From contig ML664183.1 in the NCBI GenBank assembly GCA_007570785.1, forward strand, positions 14,878,204 to 14,942,203: a DNA stretch of 64,000 bases, written 5' to 3'. Source of the stretch: Antilocapra americana (lineage: Eukaryota; Chordata; Mammalia; Artiodactyla; Antilocapridae). Below the pieces are notes generated by a model. That model was not told where the DNA came from, did not search any database, and saw nothing but the letters and a program-made list of their open reading frames with translations. The position numbers and the translations under genes were made by a program. Shown here piece by piece: positions 22,870 to 33,081 of the stretch. The first letter of the stretch is position 1. Each line of letters starts with the position of its first letter.

Positions 22870-23290
22870 CAACTATTATTTAGGCTACTAACATAATCTC
22901 CCCCAATGGTCTTCTAAATAAACTCTTGCTCTCTGCCAGTTTTTATCCCAATTTCATACAAAGTGTACTTTGCTTCAAAATGTAAAAATTATGCTGTCAC
23001 TTTAAATGCTGTCTTGGCTTCCTACTCTCCTGAAACAAAAACTAATAGGTATTTAATAGGACCCTAAACACAAGGTCCAAACGTACTTTTCCAGCCTCAT
23101 ATGACACTACTCTTGCCCTGTTCTGAGCTCTAATCATACTAGCCTTTTTACAAACTTGACATCACTAGGCCCCTTTCCAGCTCAGGCCCTTTGAACACAC
23201 TGTTACCTTAACCTGGAGTGCCCTTCTCTTCCAAACATTCCTTTTTCACTTACTTAATCTACTCATTCTTCTGATTCCAACTCTAACTTA
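22870..23290 (+). repeat. L2 LINE 3' region relic
   Basis: L2 landmarks include 'ccctaaacacaaggtccaaa', 'cagctcaggccctttgaaca' and 'acctggagtgcccttctctt'. Dead and diverged. Confidence 0.65.
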
Positions 23291-23299
23291 GTGTGGAGC

Positions 23300-24380
23300 A
23301 TATTTAGATAAAACAAGTTACTGGAAGCAAATAAAGTTGAGTCCCCATCTTGACTGTCACATCAAAATGAATTTTATGTGAATTAAAAGTTACATTAAAA
23401 AATTCAAACCATTAATTAGAAGAAAATTTAACTAATTAGAAGAAAAGTATAGACTTGCAGTGTGGTAGTGAGGTAGGGCCTTTCTAAGAAAAACACCAAA
23501 GATAGAAACCATAATAAAAAGGACAATTAGATTTTATACATAAAACTGTTAAAGATTTCTCTATGAACAAAAAAATAAGCAGGATAAAATACTGCAGTAT
23601 ATATGACAGACATGGGTTACAATCAGTTCTACTCAGGTGGACGGAACTGGACCCTATTATCCACAGTGAAGTAAGCCAGAAGGAAAAACAACAATACAGT
23701 ATACTAACGCATATATATGGAATTTAGAAAGATGGCTGCGAGAACCCTGCATGCGAGACAGCAAAAGGAACGCAGATGTATAGAACAGACACGTGGACTC
23801 TGTGGGTGAGGGCAACGGTGGGATGATGTGGGAGAATGGCATTGAAACATGTTAATTATCATATGTGAAATCAATCGCCAGCCCAGGATTGATGCTCGGG
23901 GCTGGTGCACCGAGATTTCCCAGGGGGAGGGAATCCGGAGGGAGGAGGGAGGGGGGTTCTGGAGGGGGAGCATATGTAAACCCATGGCAGTTTCGTGTCA
24001 TTGTATGGCAAAACCAATAAAAAAAAAAAAGACATATACGGATGTTCCAAATCATTTTTTAAAATCAAAGTACATAACAAAAAAATGAAAAAAGTCTATC
24101 ATTCACAAAAGAAGGACTAAACATGGTCAAAAAATATGAAATGTTCAACTACATTACTAGTCAAATACAAATTAAAAATAACAGGTTTGTCTTATTTGCT
24201 TATGAAATTGCAGATAATTTTCTAAAAGGTGGCAAAAGCATGTGAAAATGAACACTCATAAAACTATAGGAAAGACCATAAATATATAAAACCTTTCCAA
24301 AAGGTAAGTAGGAAAAATGTGTCCAAATTTATATGAAGTACCATTGGCTATCAATTCCATTACTTGAATTACACCCTAAG
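23300..24380 (+). repeat. old L1 relic split by a younger L1
   Basis: Old L1 ORF2-like text on both sides of the young L1 ('cctttctaagaaaaacacca' on the left, 'atgttcaactacattactag' on the right). No frame is preserved. Boundaries are approximate. Confidence 0.5.
23623..24030 (+). mobile_element. young L1 3' end
   Basis: The 3' UTR of the ruminant L1 is complete here: ORF2 end at about 23,720, the block 'cagcccaggattgatgctcg', the G-rich block 23,921-23,967, AATAAA and a poly(A) run at 24,018-24,030. It is 5'-truncated to about 0.4 kb and serves as the reference for the other L1 gaps in the window. Confidence 0.94.
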
Positions 24381-24449
24381 GAAAGTATCACACACATTTT
24401 TCACATTCCTTACCCTCTTATCCTACTCCCAAGCCACCCCCTCAACTCC

Positions 24450-25640
24450 ATCAAACTGCTCTCAGAGAGGTCAGGAGTGGTCTCCATGAGTCTACAGCCA
24501 TACTCTTACTTCTAACACCAAACCTGTCTCAACATTTGATACAATGTACCACTTTCTTCATCTAGAGCAGTATTTCTCTCTCTTGCACGCTGTGACTTTA
24601 TTGTTTACAGACAATAAAGTCTCTCTGGTTTAGTGTTTTTGATACCTACTTCTGCCACCATCTCCCCAACACCACACTCATTTATAGGAATTTCTCAGGA
24701 CTCTGCCGTGGCCCTTCTTCTATTGTCTTTGATCACCTCCTCTCCCATTTTGATTACCATCTAGGTGCTGAGGACTCACAAAGCTATGTCTGTAGCTAAG
24801 TCCTTTCATGTGAGCTGTAAAGTTATATGCTTACTTACAGATATCTCCATTTTGATACCTGGATGTAACTCAAACTCAAAATGTCTTAAATGATAACATC
24901 CTCCCTCCTCAAAGCAGCTTCTCTACCAAGGATATGGCAACTGGCACACATTTTCAGGTATCCTCCTCAAGCTGGAAAATTGAGATTCTCCTATAATCCT
25001 TCTCTTTCATGCTCAAAATCCAAACAGTATGGAGTACCATCAGTGTTATAAGTAAAATTTTAAATTCAGAGTAACCGTGTCACTCGCTTGCCTAAAATCC
25101 TCCAGATTATCCTTAATACTTCTTTCACAAAATCAAGCCCCTTGCCACACTGCCACACTGCCAGGTATCATGTTGTGCCTCTCTCCGGCTCACTCCCTAC
25201 ATCCTTACCTTCCTTACATTCATGAACATATCATGCTTTCTCTGACTCTGGCCCTTAACATACTTTCTCTGACTCTGGCCCTTAACTCCACCTCAAGTAC
25301 CCAGTGCCCCTGGATCAGTTTCATCCCTCAAGTACCTAGTGTCCTGGATCAATTTCATCTGCAAACTTTTTTGTTCATCCTTCAGATGTCAGTTTAAATG
25401 ACTTGTCCTCTAATAGGCTGTACGTGACATACCAAAACCAAGAAAATCTATTTACTATACATTTCTATGGTACTTTGAGTTGCCCATTTAATAACCATCT
25501 CATTTTTAATTACCTGTTTTTAATGAGTAATTTCACTCCTCTACTCTAAGCCTACTGAGACAGACAATGTCTGTCTGTCCAATCAGGTACATACCTCCAT
25601 TACCTAGAATAAAGAAATATTTGTTGATTTAATTTTAAGA
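24450..25640 (+). repeat. long L2 LINE relic (ORF2 end and 3' UTR)
   Basis: About 1.2 kb follows L2 order: 'gctgaggactcacaaagcta' (24,767), 'gatacctggatgtaactcaa' (24,855), 'cctccagattatccttaata' (25,098), 'catccttcagatgtcagttt' (25,376) and the 3' end 'gaatgaaatatttgttg' type at about 25,605. A 106-codon frame at 25,077-25,397 lies inside and is chance. A small 'tttctctgactctggccctt' duplication sits at about 25,236-25,284. Confidence 0.65.
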
Positions 25641-25644
25641 CCAT

Positions 25645-25915
25645 CTATAGAAAGATATATGTGAAAGATTGATTATTATGTTGTCTATAATAGAAAACAA
25701 TGCAAACAACCAAAGTGCCCCTCAACAGTGAAAGGATAAGTTACAGTACACTCATACTATGAAATAATTAAAATAAATCTGTATAAATTAATTTAGATAA
25801 TGACAATATATTGTTAAGTGAAAAAGCAAGTTTAAAATTCACTATGAAAAACAGCTTTTCATTTTTACAAGTATTATATATGGATGTGTGTTTATATGTG
25901 TGTATATATATATAT
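25645..25915 (+). repeat. old L1 fragment
   Basis: 'gtctataatagaaaacaatg', 'caacaaccaaagtgcccctc' type text and 'atatattgttaagtgaaaaa' are old L1 3' region marks. It ends in a TA/TG-rich run. Confidence 0.6.
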
Positions 25916-25922
25916 TTATGTA

Positions 25923-25990
25923 TTGAACTGGCCAAAAGGTTCTGACTTTCTTTATAATAAACATGTATTAATTTTACAATTAAGAAAAAA
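25923..25990. repeat. possible mariner end
   Basis: 'ttgaactggccaaaaggttc' resembles the terminal repeat seen in the complete mariner MITE at 61,684-61,753. No second terminus is found, so this would be a one-ended relic. Confidence 0.35.
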
Positions 25991-26847
25991 TGCAGCTTTT
26001 AAATTGAAACTTTTTAATTAAGAACTGTGGAGGAATATTTTGACACCTCTCTCTTCCCTCTGTGGAATCAGAAAGTTCTCTTACTTGTTAAAAGATGTTT
26101 GAACAGATAGGCATCACTCCAAGAGGGTTCTCACCCTGGTCAGGCAGGCAGATGGGTTGTCACTGTTCTTACAAGAGACAGTGCTGTCACATGATGAGTA
26201 GGAACCCAAGCTCCCAGCATCTGTTGCTTGATGACCCATTCAGGACTGCCTTACAGATATTGATAAAGAGGCCTTATATTTCCCCAAATTCAACCCATCT
26301 GCAAAGACCTCTGTTAACAGATCATCATTTGACAGAAAAATTTATACATTTCTATTCCTTTGAAACAAGATTTCTCACATCAGGATTTCACCCATACACA
26401 GCAAAAACTTAGAGGCAGAAAGGACCAAGAATAAAGCCTGTCCTTTTGACCTTGAAAAAATATAAAACACAGATTCTCAAACAATATGAATGAGTCATAG
26501 GCTCAAAGAATAGTCTTTAGCTAACATAAGAGAGATCCATAAACTCTAACGTTTCAGCCATTTCTTTTATCAGCGTCAAATAACGAAAAGATAATAAACT
26601 TTCAGTTGCACATAATTAGAGATTTCTGTGAAGTTTTATTAAGACTACCTGTCAAAAGCAGCATGTTAATGGGCTATTATAAACTAGGGTGCTCAGAACT
26701 TTAATTATGTTTTTAAGAAAAATGTAGATTTTTCTATCCATTGACATTTCTCATTAATAATAATTTTCAATAGTTAATTTACACACTAACATTTCCAAGT
26801 TAAAATGCTAAATGTTTATTAGGTCTATTAGTGCTCATTAACACATT
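25991..26847. other. unassigned sequence with a 105-codon frame
   Basis: An ATG-started frame of 105 codons is open at 26,095-26,412. It has no recognised domain, signal peptide or splice context and I do not call it a gene. The AT-rich part at 26,600-26,846 has no recognised repeat and could be a conserved element. Confidence 0.3.
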
Positions 26848-27078
26848 TGTTGTTTTTCAGTTGCTAAGTCACGTCTGACTCTTTGCGACCCCATGGACCT
26901 CACACACTAGGCTTCCCTGTCCTTCACTCTCTCCCAGTTTGCTCAAATTCATGTCCATTGAGTCAATGATGCCACCCAATCATCCCTTCCTCTGCTGGCC
27001 CCTTCTCCTTATGCCTTCAGTCTTTCCCAGCATCAGGGTCTTTTCCCATTAAAACAGGGTCTTTTCCATTAATACATG
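26848..27078 (-). mobile_element. BovB LINE 3' end (antisense)
   Basis: Reverse complement of the BovB 3' terminus: 'cagttgctaagtcacgtctg', 'ttcatgtccattgagtcaat', 'cttcagtctttcccagcatc'. A short direct duplication ('cagggtcttttcccatt' / 'cagggtcttttccatt') lies at its inner end. Severely 5'-truncated. Confidence 0.9.
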
Positions 27079-27239
27079 CTTGCTACCTTTGCAGAATACA
27101 GATTGTTTCCTCTTAATTGGGAGTCTTAAATAAAACTACAGGTGTCAGCACAGGATCTTTGTAAACCACTGACTAAATATTAAATATTACTACTAAATTA
27201 TGAGCTGCTAAATTATAAGGAACCTTCCACATATATACT

Positions 27240-27450
27240 AAAAGCTTGAAATCTGCAGTCAGAAAGACCCGAACTTGAATGTGAGCTTGGCTACTCAATT
27301 GCTTTGTGAATTTGAGCAGGTTACTTAACTTCTCTAAGCTCTGGTTATCTCAGAAAGCTTTTGAAAAAATTAAAGGGGGCAACAGTATAAAAATCTTAGC
27401 TCACTTCTTGATACACTGTAGGTGCTCAGTGTAACTATTAGTCCACAACC
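27240..27450 (+). repeat. MIR SINE
   Basis: Sense MIR marks: 'cagtcagaaagacccgaact', 'gagcaggttacttaacttct', 'ctctaagctctggttatctc'. Confidence 0.7.
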
Positions 27451-27627
27451 ATTTTCTGTTCAGTCATTTTTCTTGAGAAAGCCTCTATGTCAACATGCAA
27501 TAAATGCCTTGCTGGCCTGGAGAGGAAGCACTCATTCCACAAACATTCAAGTAGACCATATGCTGAAGATTCAGTGGTGAACAAGAAAAAATTTTCAGCC
27601 CTTGTGGAGTTTGCTTGCCATGCTGAC

Positions 27628-28148
27628 TGTGGTAGGCTGAATGGACGCACCTGGAAGATACATCCTAATCCCCAAACCTGTGAATGTTACTTTAAATGGC
27701 AATAGGACCTTTGAATATGTGATTAAATATTTCAAGACAGAGATTATCATGGATTATCTGGGTGGCTCCATCATAATTACAAGGATCATCCTGAGCCTCC
27801 AAAAGGATCCAGCACAACCAACACCTTAACTTTAGGGGCTTCCCTGTGGGTTCAGTCGGTAAAGAATCCATCTGCAATGCAGGAAACCTAAATTCTAAAG
27901 GGAATGGCTACCCAATCCAGTATTCTTGCCTAGAGAATCCCAAGGACAGAGGAGCTTGGCGGGCAATACTCCATAGGGTCACAAAGAATAGGACACAATT
28001 GAGTAACTAACACTAACCAGCCCAGGCAAGACCTTATGCAGCCCAGTGAAATGGATTTGATTTCTGGGCTTCAGGGCTGTGAGAAAATAAATCTGTGCTG
28101 TTTTCAGTCACCAAGTATGCAGTAGTTTGTCACAGCAGCCATAGGAAG
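27628..28148 (+). repeat. ancient repeat (same family as 10,842), split by Bov-tA
   Basis: 'gtaggctgaatggacgcacc', 'gattatctgggtggctccat', then after the SINE 'cagcccagtgaaatggattt' and 'aaataaatctgtgctgtttt'. Matches the order of the copy at 10,842-11,505. Confidence 0.55.
27835..28012 (+). mobile_element. Bov-tA SINE with internal deletion
   Basis: The head 'ggggcttccctgtgggttca' is followed by a body lacking the B-box to 'gatcccctggag' part (at about 27,890), then 'attcttgcctagagaatccc' and the end 'ggacacaattgagtaactaa'. Confidence 0.88.
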
Positions 28149-28500
28149 TGAATACGTTCAGAAGCATTAAACCCCTAATTGCACAGTAATTCAATACAAA
28201 TGTGATAAGTGCTAAAAAGATTAAGTAAATGGAAATTAAAGTTGTTAAAAGAGAGACAATCTGGGAAGCAAGGTCTCTCATTTGTGGGACTGAATTTTGA
28301 TATGAGGTTTCCAAACTGAAAAAACATTTTCTAGGCAAGGAGAAGGAGATGAAGAGAGAAAGAATTCCAGGCACAGGAAAAGCAAGTACAAAGGTCCTAG
28401 GCTGGGAAGTACAAGCTCAGAGTGGTTGAAGTACAACAAGCAAGGTGGAAGGAGGAGGAACACACAGTCAGAATGGTAGCTTGTGGCAAACACTAAAATT

Positions 28501-29068
28501 TTAGAATAAAATGCCAGACTAGTTTGTTTCAGATTACCTGTCTCCTTGAGAATAACTACAAAAGCTCACAAAATCGTTTTTTAACATATTAAAAGCATCT
28601 GAGAGTGCCCAAGGCCATGAATGCTTAAATAATTAAGATTTCAGACAGAACATTCTGAGAGGTGGATCTGAAATTTGGCAACATGTTTTCTACCAAGGCA
28701 TTTACTGATTCAAAAGTAGCAGCTATGAGTATACACAGCTGAACACAGAGTGACAGCCTAAGCAACAAAGAAATGGGGCAGACCTTCAGAAAACCTCATA
28801 GGTTGTGGTTGGAATAAAGGTAGAACTCTATTAAACATCCCACACTTTTATTTGGAACCCCTAAAAGGCTGTACTCTACGGATAAGGTAGAAAATGTAAA
28901 TAATCCTCAAAAAGTCTGAAGCCCCATTTCTGAGGATTTTAGAATGAAATGACAGATGAGCTTGTTTCAAATTAACTGTCTGAAGCTTAGTCTCCAACTG
29001 AATTAAGGTGATCTTCCCTGTCCCAACCATCTACCAAAAACAAAATTAAATTCTCTCTATAGGAAATA
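28501..29068. other. unassigned, with a repeated ~45-bp motif
   Basis: About 45 bp at 28,500-28,545 ('ttagaataaaatgccagact...') recurs at 28,938-28,983 at roughly 80% identity by eye. The sequence between shows no known repeat. Confidence 0.4.
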
Positions 29069-29070
29069 CA

Positions 29071-29275
29071 ATGATTTCCCTTGTGGCTCAGACGGTAAGG
29101 AGTCTGCCTGCAATGCAGGTGACCTGGGTTTGATCCCTGGGGTAGAAAGATCCTCTGGAGAGGGAAATGGCAACCCACTCCAGTATTCTTGCCTGGAAAA
29201 TCCCATTGCTGGAAGAGTCTGGCAAGCTACAGTCCATGGGGTCACAAAGAATCGGACTCGACTGAGTGCTTGCAC
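29071..29275 (+). mobile_element. Bov-tA SINE
   Basis: Complete Bov-tA with good B box ('gggtttgatccctggggtag', 29,127-29,146) ending 'cggactcgactgagtgcttg'. Confidence 0.93.
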
Positions 29276-29675
29276 AGGGAGATATAATCTTCTGAGAGCC
29301 TCTTATTATCTCTACAAGCTCTATACACATATAGACAACAAGAATTTTTTTAAGGCACAAAAATAAATATTTGAATGAATAACAAGCAAAAAGCAACTAT
29401 TGCACAGGACATCTAGGTTTTCTGTCATACAATTTTAAATTAGTATTCTTAATATGTACAAGAGAAAAAAGACAGAGGAAGCTATAAAAATTCTATTTTA
29501 AATGGAAATTTGTAGAAAAGGAAACAATAATGAAAATAAAGAAGTAAGTAGATGAATTTAACAGAATTTTAGATTCAACAGCTAAGGAAAAAATTAGTGA
29601 AATGATAGATCAGAAGAAAATAATTCAGATCAAAGAAAAGTGAAACAAAGGAACAGAAAATTCCCAAGAGTAGAT

Positions 29676-30082
29676 CTGTTGTTGTTGTTGTCCAGCCACT
29701 AAGTCATGTCTGACTCTTTGCAACCCCATGGCTTCTCTGTCCTTCACTATCACCCAAGTTTTCTCAAACTCATGTCCATTGTATCAATGATGCCATCCAA
29801 CCATCTCCTCCTCTGTCACTCCCTTCTTCCCCTTCCCTCAATCTTTACCAATGAGCTGGCTCTTCACATCAGGCAGCCAAAGTATTAAATATTCAAGGTT
29901 GATTTCCTTTAGGATTGACTGGTTTGATCTTCTTTCAGTCCAAGGGACTCTCAAGAGTCTTCTCCAATACTGCAGTTCAAAAGCATCAATGCTTTGGCAC
30001 TCAGCCTTCTTTATGGTCCAACTCTCACATCCATACATGACTACTAGAAAAACCATAGCTTTGACCATATGGACCTTTGTTA
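29676..30082 (-). mobile_element. BovB LINE 3' part (antisense) with TSD
   Basis: Reverse complement of the last ~400 bp of BovB, with a 76-codon C-terminal frame at 29,838-30,068 containing V-M-Y-G-C-E-S-W-T. Near-identical 10-bp flanks AAGAGTAGAT (29,666-29,675) and AAGAGTAAAT (30,083-30,092) mark the TSD. Inserted in the old L1. Confidence 0.94.
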
Positions 30083-30620
30083 AAGAGTAAATAAAGCCTA
30101 ATGATAAGTTCTCATCAGTGTATAATTAGTGTTTCAGAGGAGAAATGAAAGAAAGAAGTAGAAGCAACAAATGGAGGGGTGATGACTGAATTTTTTTTTT
30201 CAAATCAGATTATACTTCAGGAACAACTATGAATTCAAGTAGGATAACAAGAAAACCTAACCTGCACACATTATTGTAAAACTGGTGAAAAGCAAGACAC
30301 TAAATAAAAATCTTTAAAGCAGCAAAAGAAAGATATTTTACCTCTAAAGTAAATCACAACTAATGTTGCATTAAAAGCAGTAGAAGATATGACAGTGGAA
30401 TTATGCATTCAATATTTTAAGAGTAACTGTCAACCTGGATGTTATGAAAGAAACATTAAGCAAATGAAAACTAACCCCAAAATGTCACTAGTGGATTCAT
30501 GAGAAATGGTAAAAGATGTTCTTAAGGTAGAAGGAAAATGATAATAAAATAAAGCAAAGAAGTATAGGAAAAAATGAATATTGGAAAGGGGAAAGATATG
30601 AATAAATATAAGTATTTACT

Positions 30621-31411
30621 TGTTCAGTCTCCTGCTGCTGCTGCCAAGTCGCTTCAGTCATGTCCAACTCTGTGCGACCCCATAGACGGCAGCCCACCAG
30701 GCTCCTGCATCCCTGGGATTCTCTAGGCAAGAACACTGGAGTGGGTTGCCATTTCCTTCTCCAGTGCATGAAAGTGAAAAGTGAAAGTGAAGTCGCTCAG
30801 TCGTGTCTGACTCTTAGCGACCCCATGGACTGCAGCCTACCAGGCTCCTCCATCCATGGGAGTTTCCAGGCAAGAGTACTGGAGTGGGGTGCCATTGCTT
30901 TCTCTGGTTCAGTCTCCTAGCCATGTCCAACTCTTTGTGGCCCCATGGACTGCAGCATGGCAGGTCTCTCTGTCCCTCACCATCTCCCGAAGTTTGCCCA
31001 AGTTCATGTCCATTACATCAGTGATGCCATCCAGCCATCTCATCTTCTGATGCCCTATTCTCCTTCTGCCCTCAATCTTTCCCAGCACTGCAGACTTTTC
31101 CAATAAGTCAGCTGTTCACATCATATGACCAAAATACTAGAGTCTCATATCAGTCCTTCAAACGAGTATTCAGGGTTGATTTCCCTTAAGATCGACTGGT
31201 TTGATCTCCCTACCTTCACGAATCACTGCCTTGTCATGGCAAAGGGGGTTGCACAAGCCAACGAAGCTACTGAGTCATGTCTTGTAGGGCCACCCCAGAC
31301 AGACTGGTCATAGCAGAGTTCTGACAAAACATGATTCACTGGAGGAGGGAATGGCAAACCACTCCGTTATACTTGATGTGAGAACCTAATGAACTGCATA
31401 AAAGGACAAAA
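30621..31411 (-). mobile_element. BovB LINE with inverted 5' part (twin priming), host of a Bov-A2
   Basis: The 3' end of BovB is antisense (30,621-30,633 and 30,907 to about 31,208). At about 31,208-31,212 the text switches to what I recognise as sense-orientation BovB 5' sequence ('cactgccttgtcatggcaaa', 'gagggaatggcaaaccactc') up to 31,411. The TSD AGTATTTACT at 30,611-30,620 and 31,412-31,421 brackets both parts, so they arrived as one insertion with a 5' inversion. Confidence 0.85.
30634..30906 (-). mobile_element. dimeric Bov-A2 SINE (antisense) with 12-bp TSD
   Basis: Two BovA monomers in tandem on the minus strand, with the tail 'tgctgctgctgcc' at the left and the monomer junction at about 30,770. 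It lies in the BovB 3' end and is flanked by perfect GTTCAGTCTCCT copies (30,622-30,633 and 30,907-30,918). Confidence 0.96.
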
Positions 31412-32052
31412 AGTATTTACTGACTGTATGTAAATAGCAATAATGAGATAGGATTTAAAAACACAGCAAACCTAATTAAAAAAAAAGACATACTGCATTG
31501 TGTAGAAATGGTAAAAAAAAAAAACACTATATATTATTATACTTAAATAGGTCAAAATATAAAATTCTCAAGAGAGTAAATTCTAAGAGTTCTCATCACA
31601 AGGAAAAGAAATTATTTTCCTTTCTTCTTCTTTATTTCCTTTTCATTGTATCTACATGAGAAGATGGATGTTAGCTGAACCTATTGTGGTAAGCATTTCA
31701 CAATATATGTAAATCAAGCCATCATGCAGAATGCCTTAAACTTAGGCAGTGATGTATAGTCAGTTATTCTCAATAAAACAAGAAAAAATGTCAAAAGACA
31801 GGTGATAATCTCTGGGGTAATCACTAAAAGAATAGTACCTTCAAGTTTGGTAAACAAGCTAATGGAAAGAGAGGGAAACTTTTTAAGTTAATGTAAAAGA
31901 AAACAAAAAGAAAAGTGAATACAAAGTAGGTGAGAGAAATAGAAAACAAATAATAAAACATGATTAAATCCAAATATGTTAGTTGTATTAAATTTAAGGG
32001 GATTAAATACTTCAATTTAAAGCAACAAAATAAAACAAAAGTAGCAAAATCC

Positions 32053-32960
32053 TTATTATTAAATCTTGTTTATTTAACCTATATGCAGAGTATATCATGC
32101 AAAATGCTGAGCTGGAAATGGGAATCAAGATTGCCAGGAGAAATAGGAATAATATGAATATGAATAACCTCACATATGCAGATGTCACCACCCTAACGGC
32201 AGAAATCAAAGAGGAACTAAAGAGCCTCTTGAGGAAAGTGAAAGAAGAGTGAAAAAGCTGGCCTAAAACTCAACATTTAAAAAACTAAGATCATGGCATC
32301 TGGTCCCATCACTTCATGGCAAACAGATGGGGAAACAATGGAAACAGTGATAGAATTTATTTTCTTGGGTTCTAAAATCACTGCAGATGGTGACTGCAAC
32401 CATGATATTCAGAAACTTGCTCCTTGGAAGAAAAGCTATGACAAACCCAGATAGCATATTAAAAAAGAGAGATATTACTTTGCAGACAAAGGTCTGTCTA
32501 GTCAAAGCTATGGTTTTTCCAGTAGTCATGTATGGATGTGAGACTTGGACCATAAAGAAGGCTGAGCACCAAAGAATCGATGCTTTTGAACTGTGGTGTT
32601 GGAGAAAACTCTTGAGAGTCCCTTGGACTGCATGGAGATCAGACCACTCAATCCAAAAGGAAATCAACTCTAAATATTCATTGGAAGGACTAATGCTGAA
32701 ACTCCAATAATTTGGCCACCTGATGCAAAGAGCCAACTCACTGGGAAAGACTATGATGCTGGGAAAGACTATGATGCTGGGAAAGACTGAAGGCAGGAGG
32801 AGAAGGGGATGACAGAGGATGAGATGGTTGAATGGCATCGCTGATACTCAATGGACATGAATTTGAGTAAGCTGCAGAAGATGAAGGACAGGGAAGCCTG
32901 GCATGTTGCAGTCCATTGAGTCCCAAACAGTTGGACACAACTGAGCAACTGAACAAAAAA
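32053..32960 (+). mobile_element. BovB LINE, 5'-truncated, with TSD
   Basis: Runs from the 'cctatatgcagagtatatca' region upstream of the ADD motif to the BovB 3' end. The catalytic region reads Y-A-D-V-T-T (32,175-32,192), so an active-site aspartate is changed to valine. A 107-codon C-terminal frame spans 32,387-32,710. A 17-bp unit ('gggaaagactatgatgct') is tandemly duplicated at 32,742-32,778. TSD CAAAATCC at 32,045-32,052 and 32,961-32,968. Confidence 0.95.
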
Positions 32961-33081
32961 CAAAATCCAACTATATTCTGCTCACAGAAGAATGTTTTAA
33001 AACATAGAAATGTTAATGGTTAAAAAAATATGAAACAAAATATACCAAGCAAACCAAAATAAAGCTGGTATAACTACTAAC

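Larger units (their letters stand above)
27510..28500 (+). repeat. ancient repeat split by another ancient repeat
   Basis: Left piece 27,510-27,622 ('attccacaaacattcaagta', 'cagtggtgaacaagaaaaaa') and right piece 28,150-28,500 ('gtgataagtgctaaaaagat', 'ttccaggcacaggaaaagca', 'gtacaaaggtcctaggctgg') look like two parts of one old element, with 27,628-28,148 inserted between. Family not assigned. Confidence 0.45.

Noticed and set aside
25077..25397. 106-codon frame
   Set aside because: It sits inside an L2 relic and carries a small internal duplication.
26095..26412. 105-codon ATG frame outside known repeats
   Set aside because: No domain, splice context or codon signal is recognisable, and frames of this size are expected by chance in 64 kb. 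It stays an unassigned frame.
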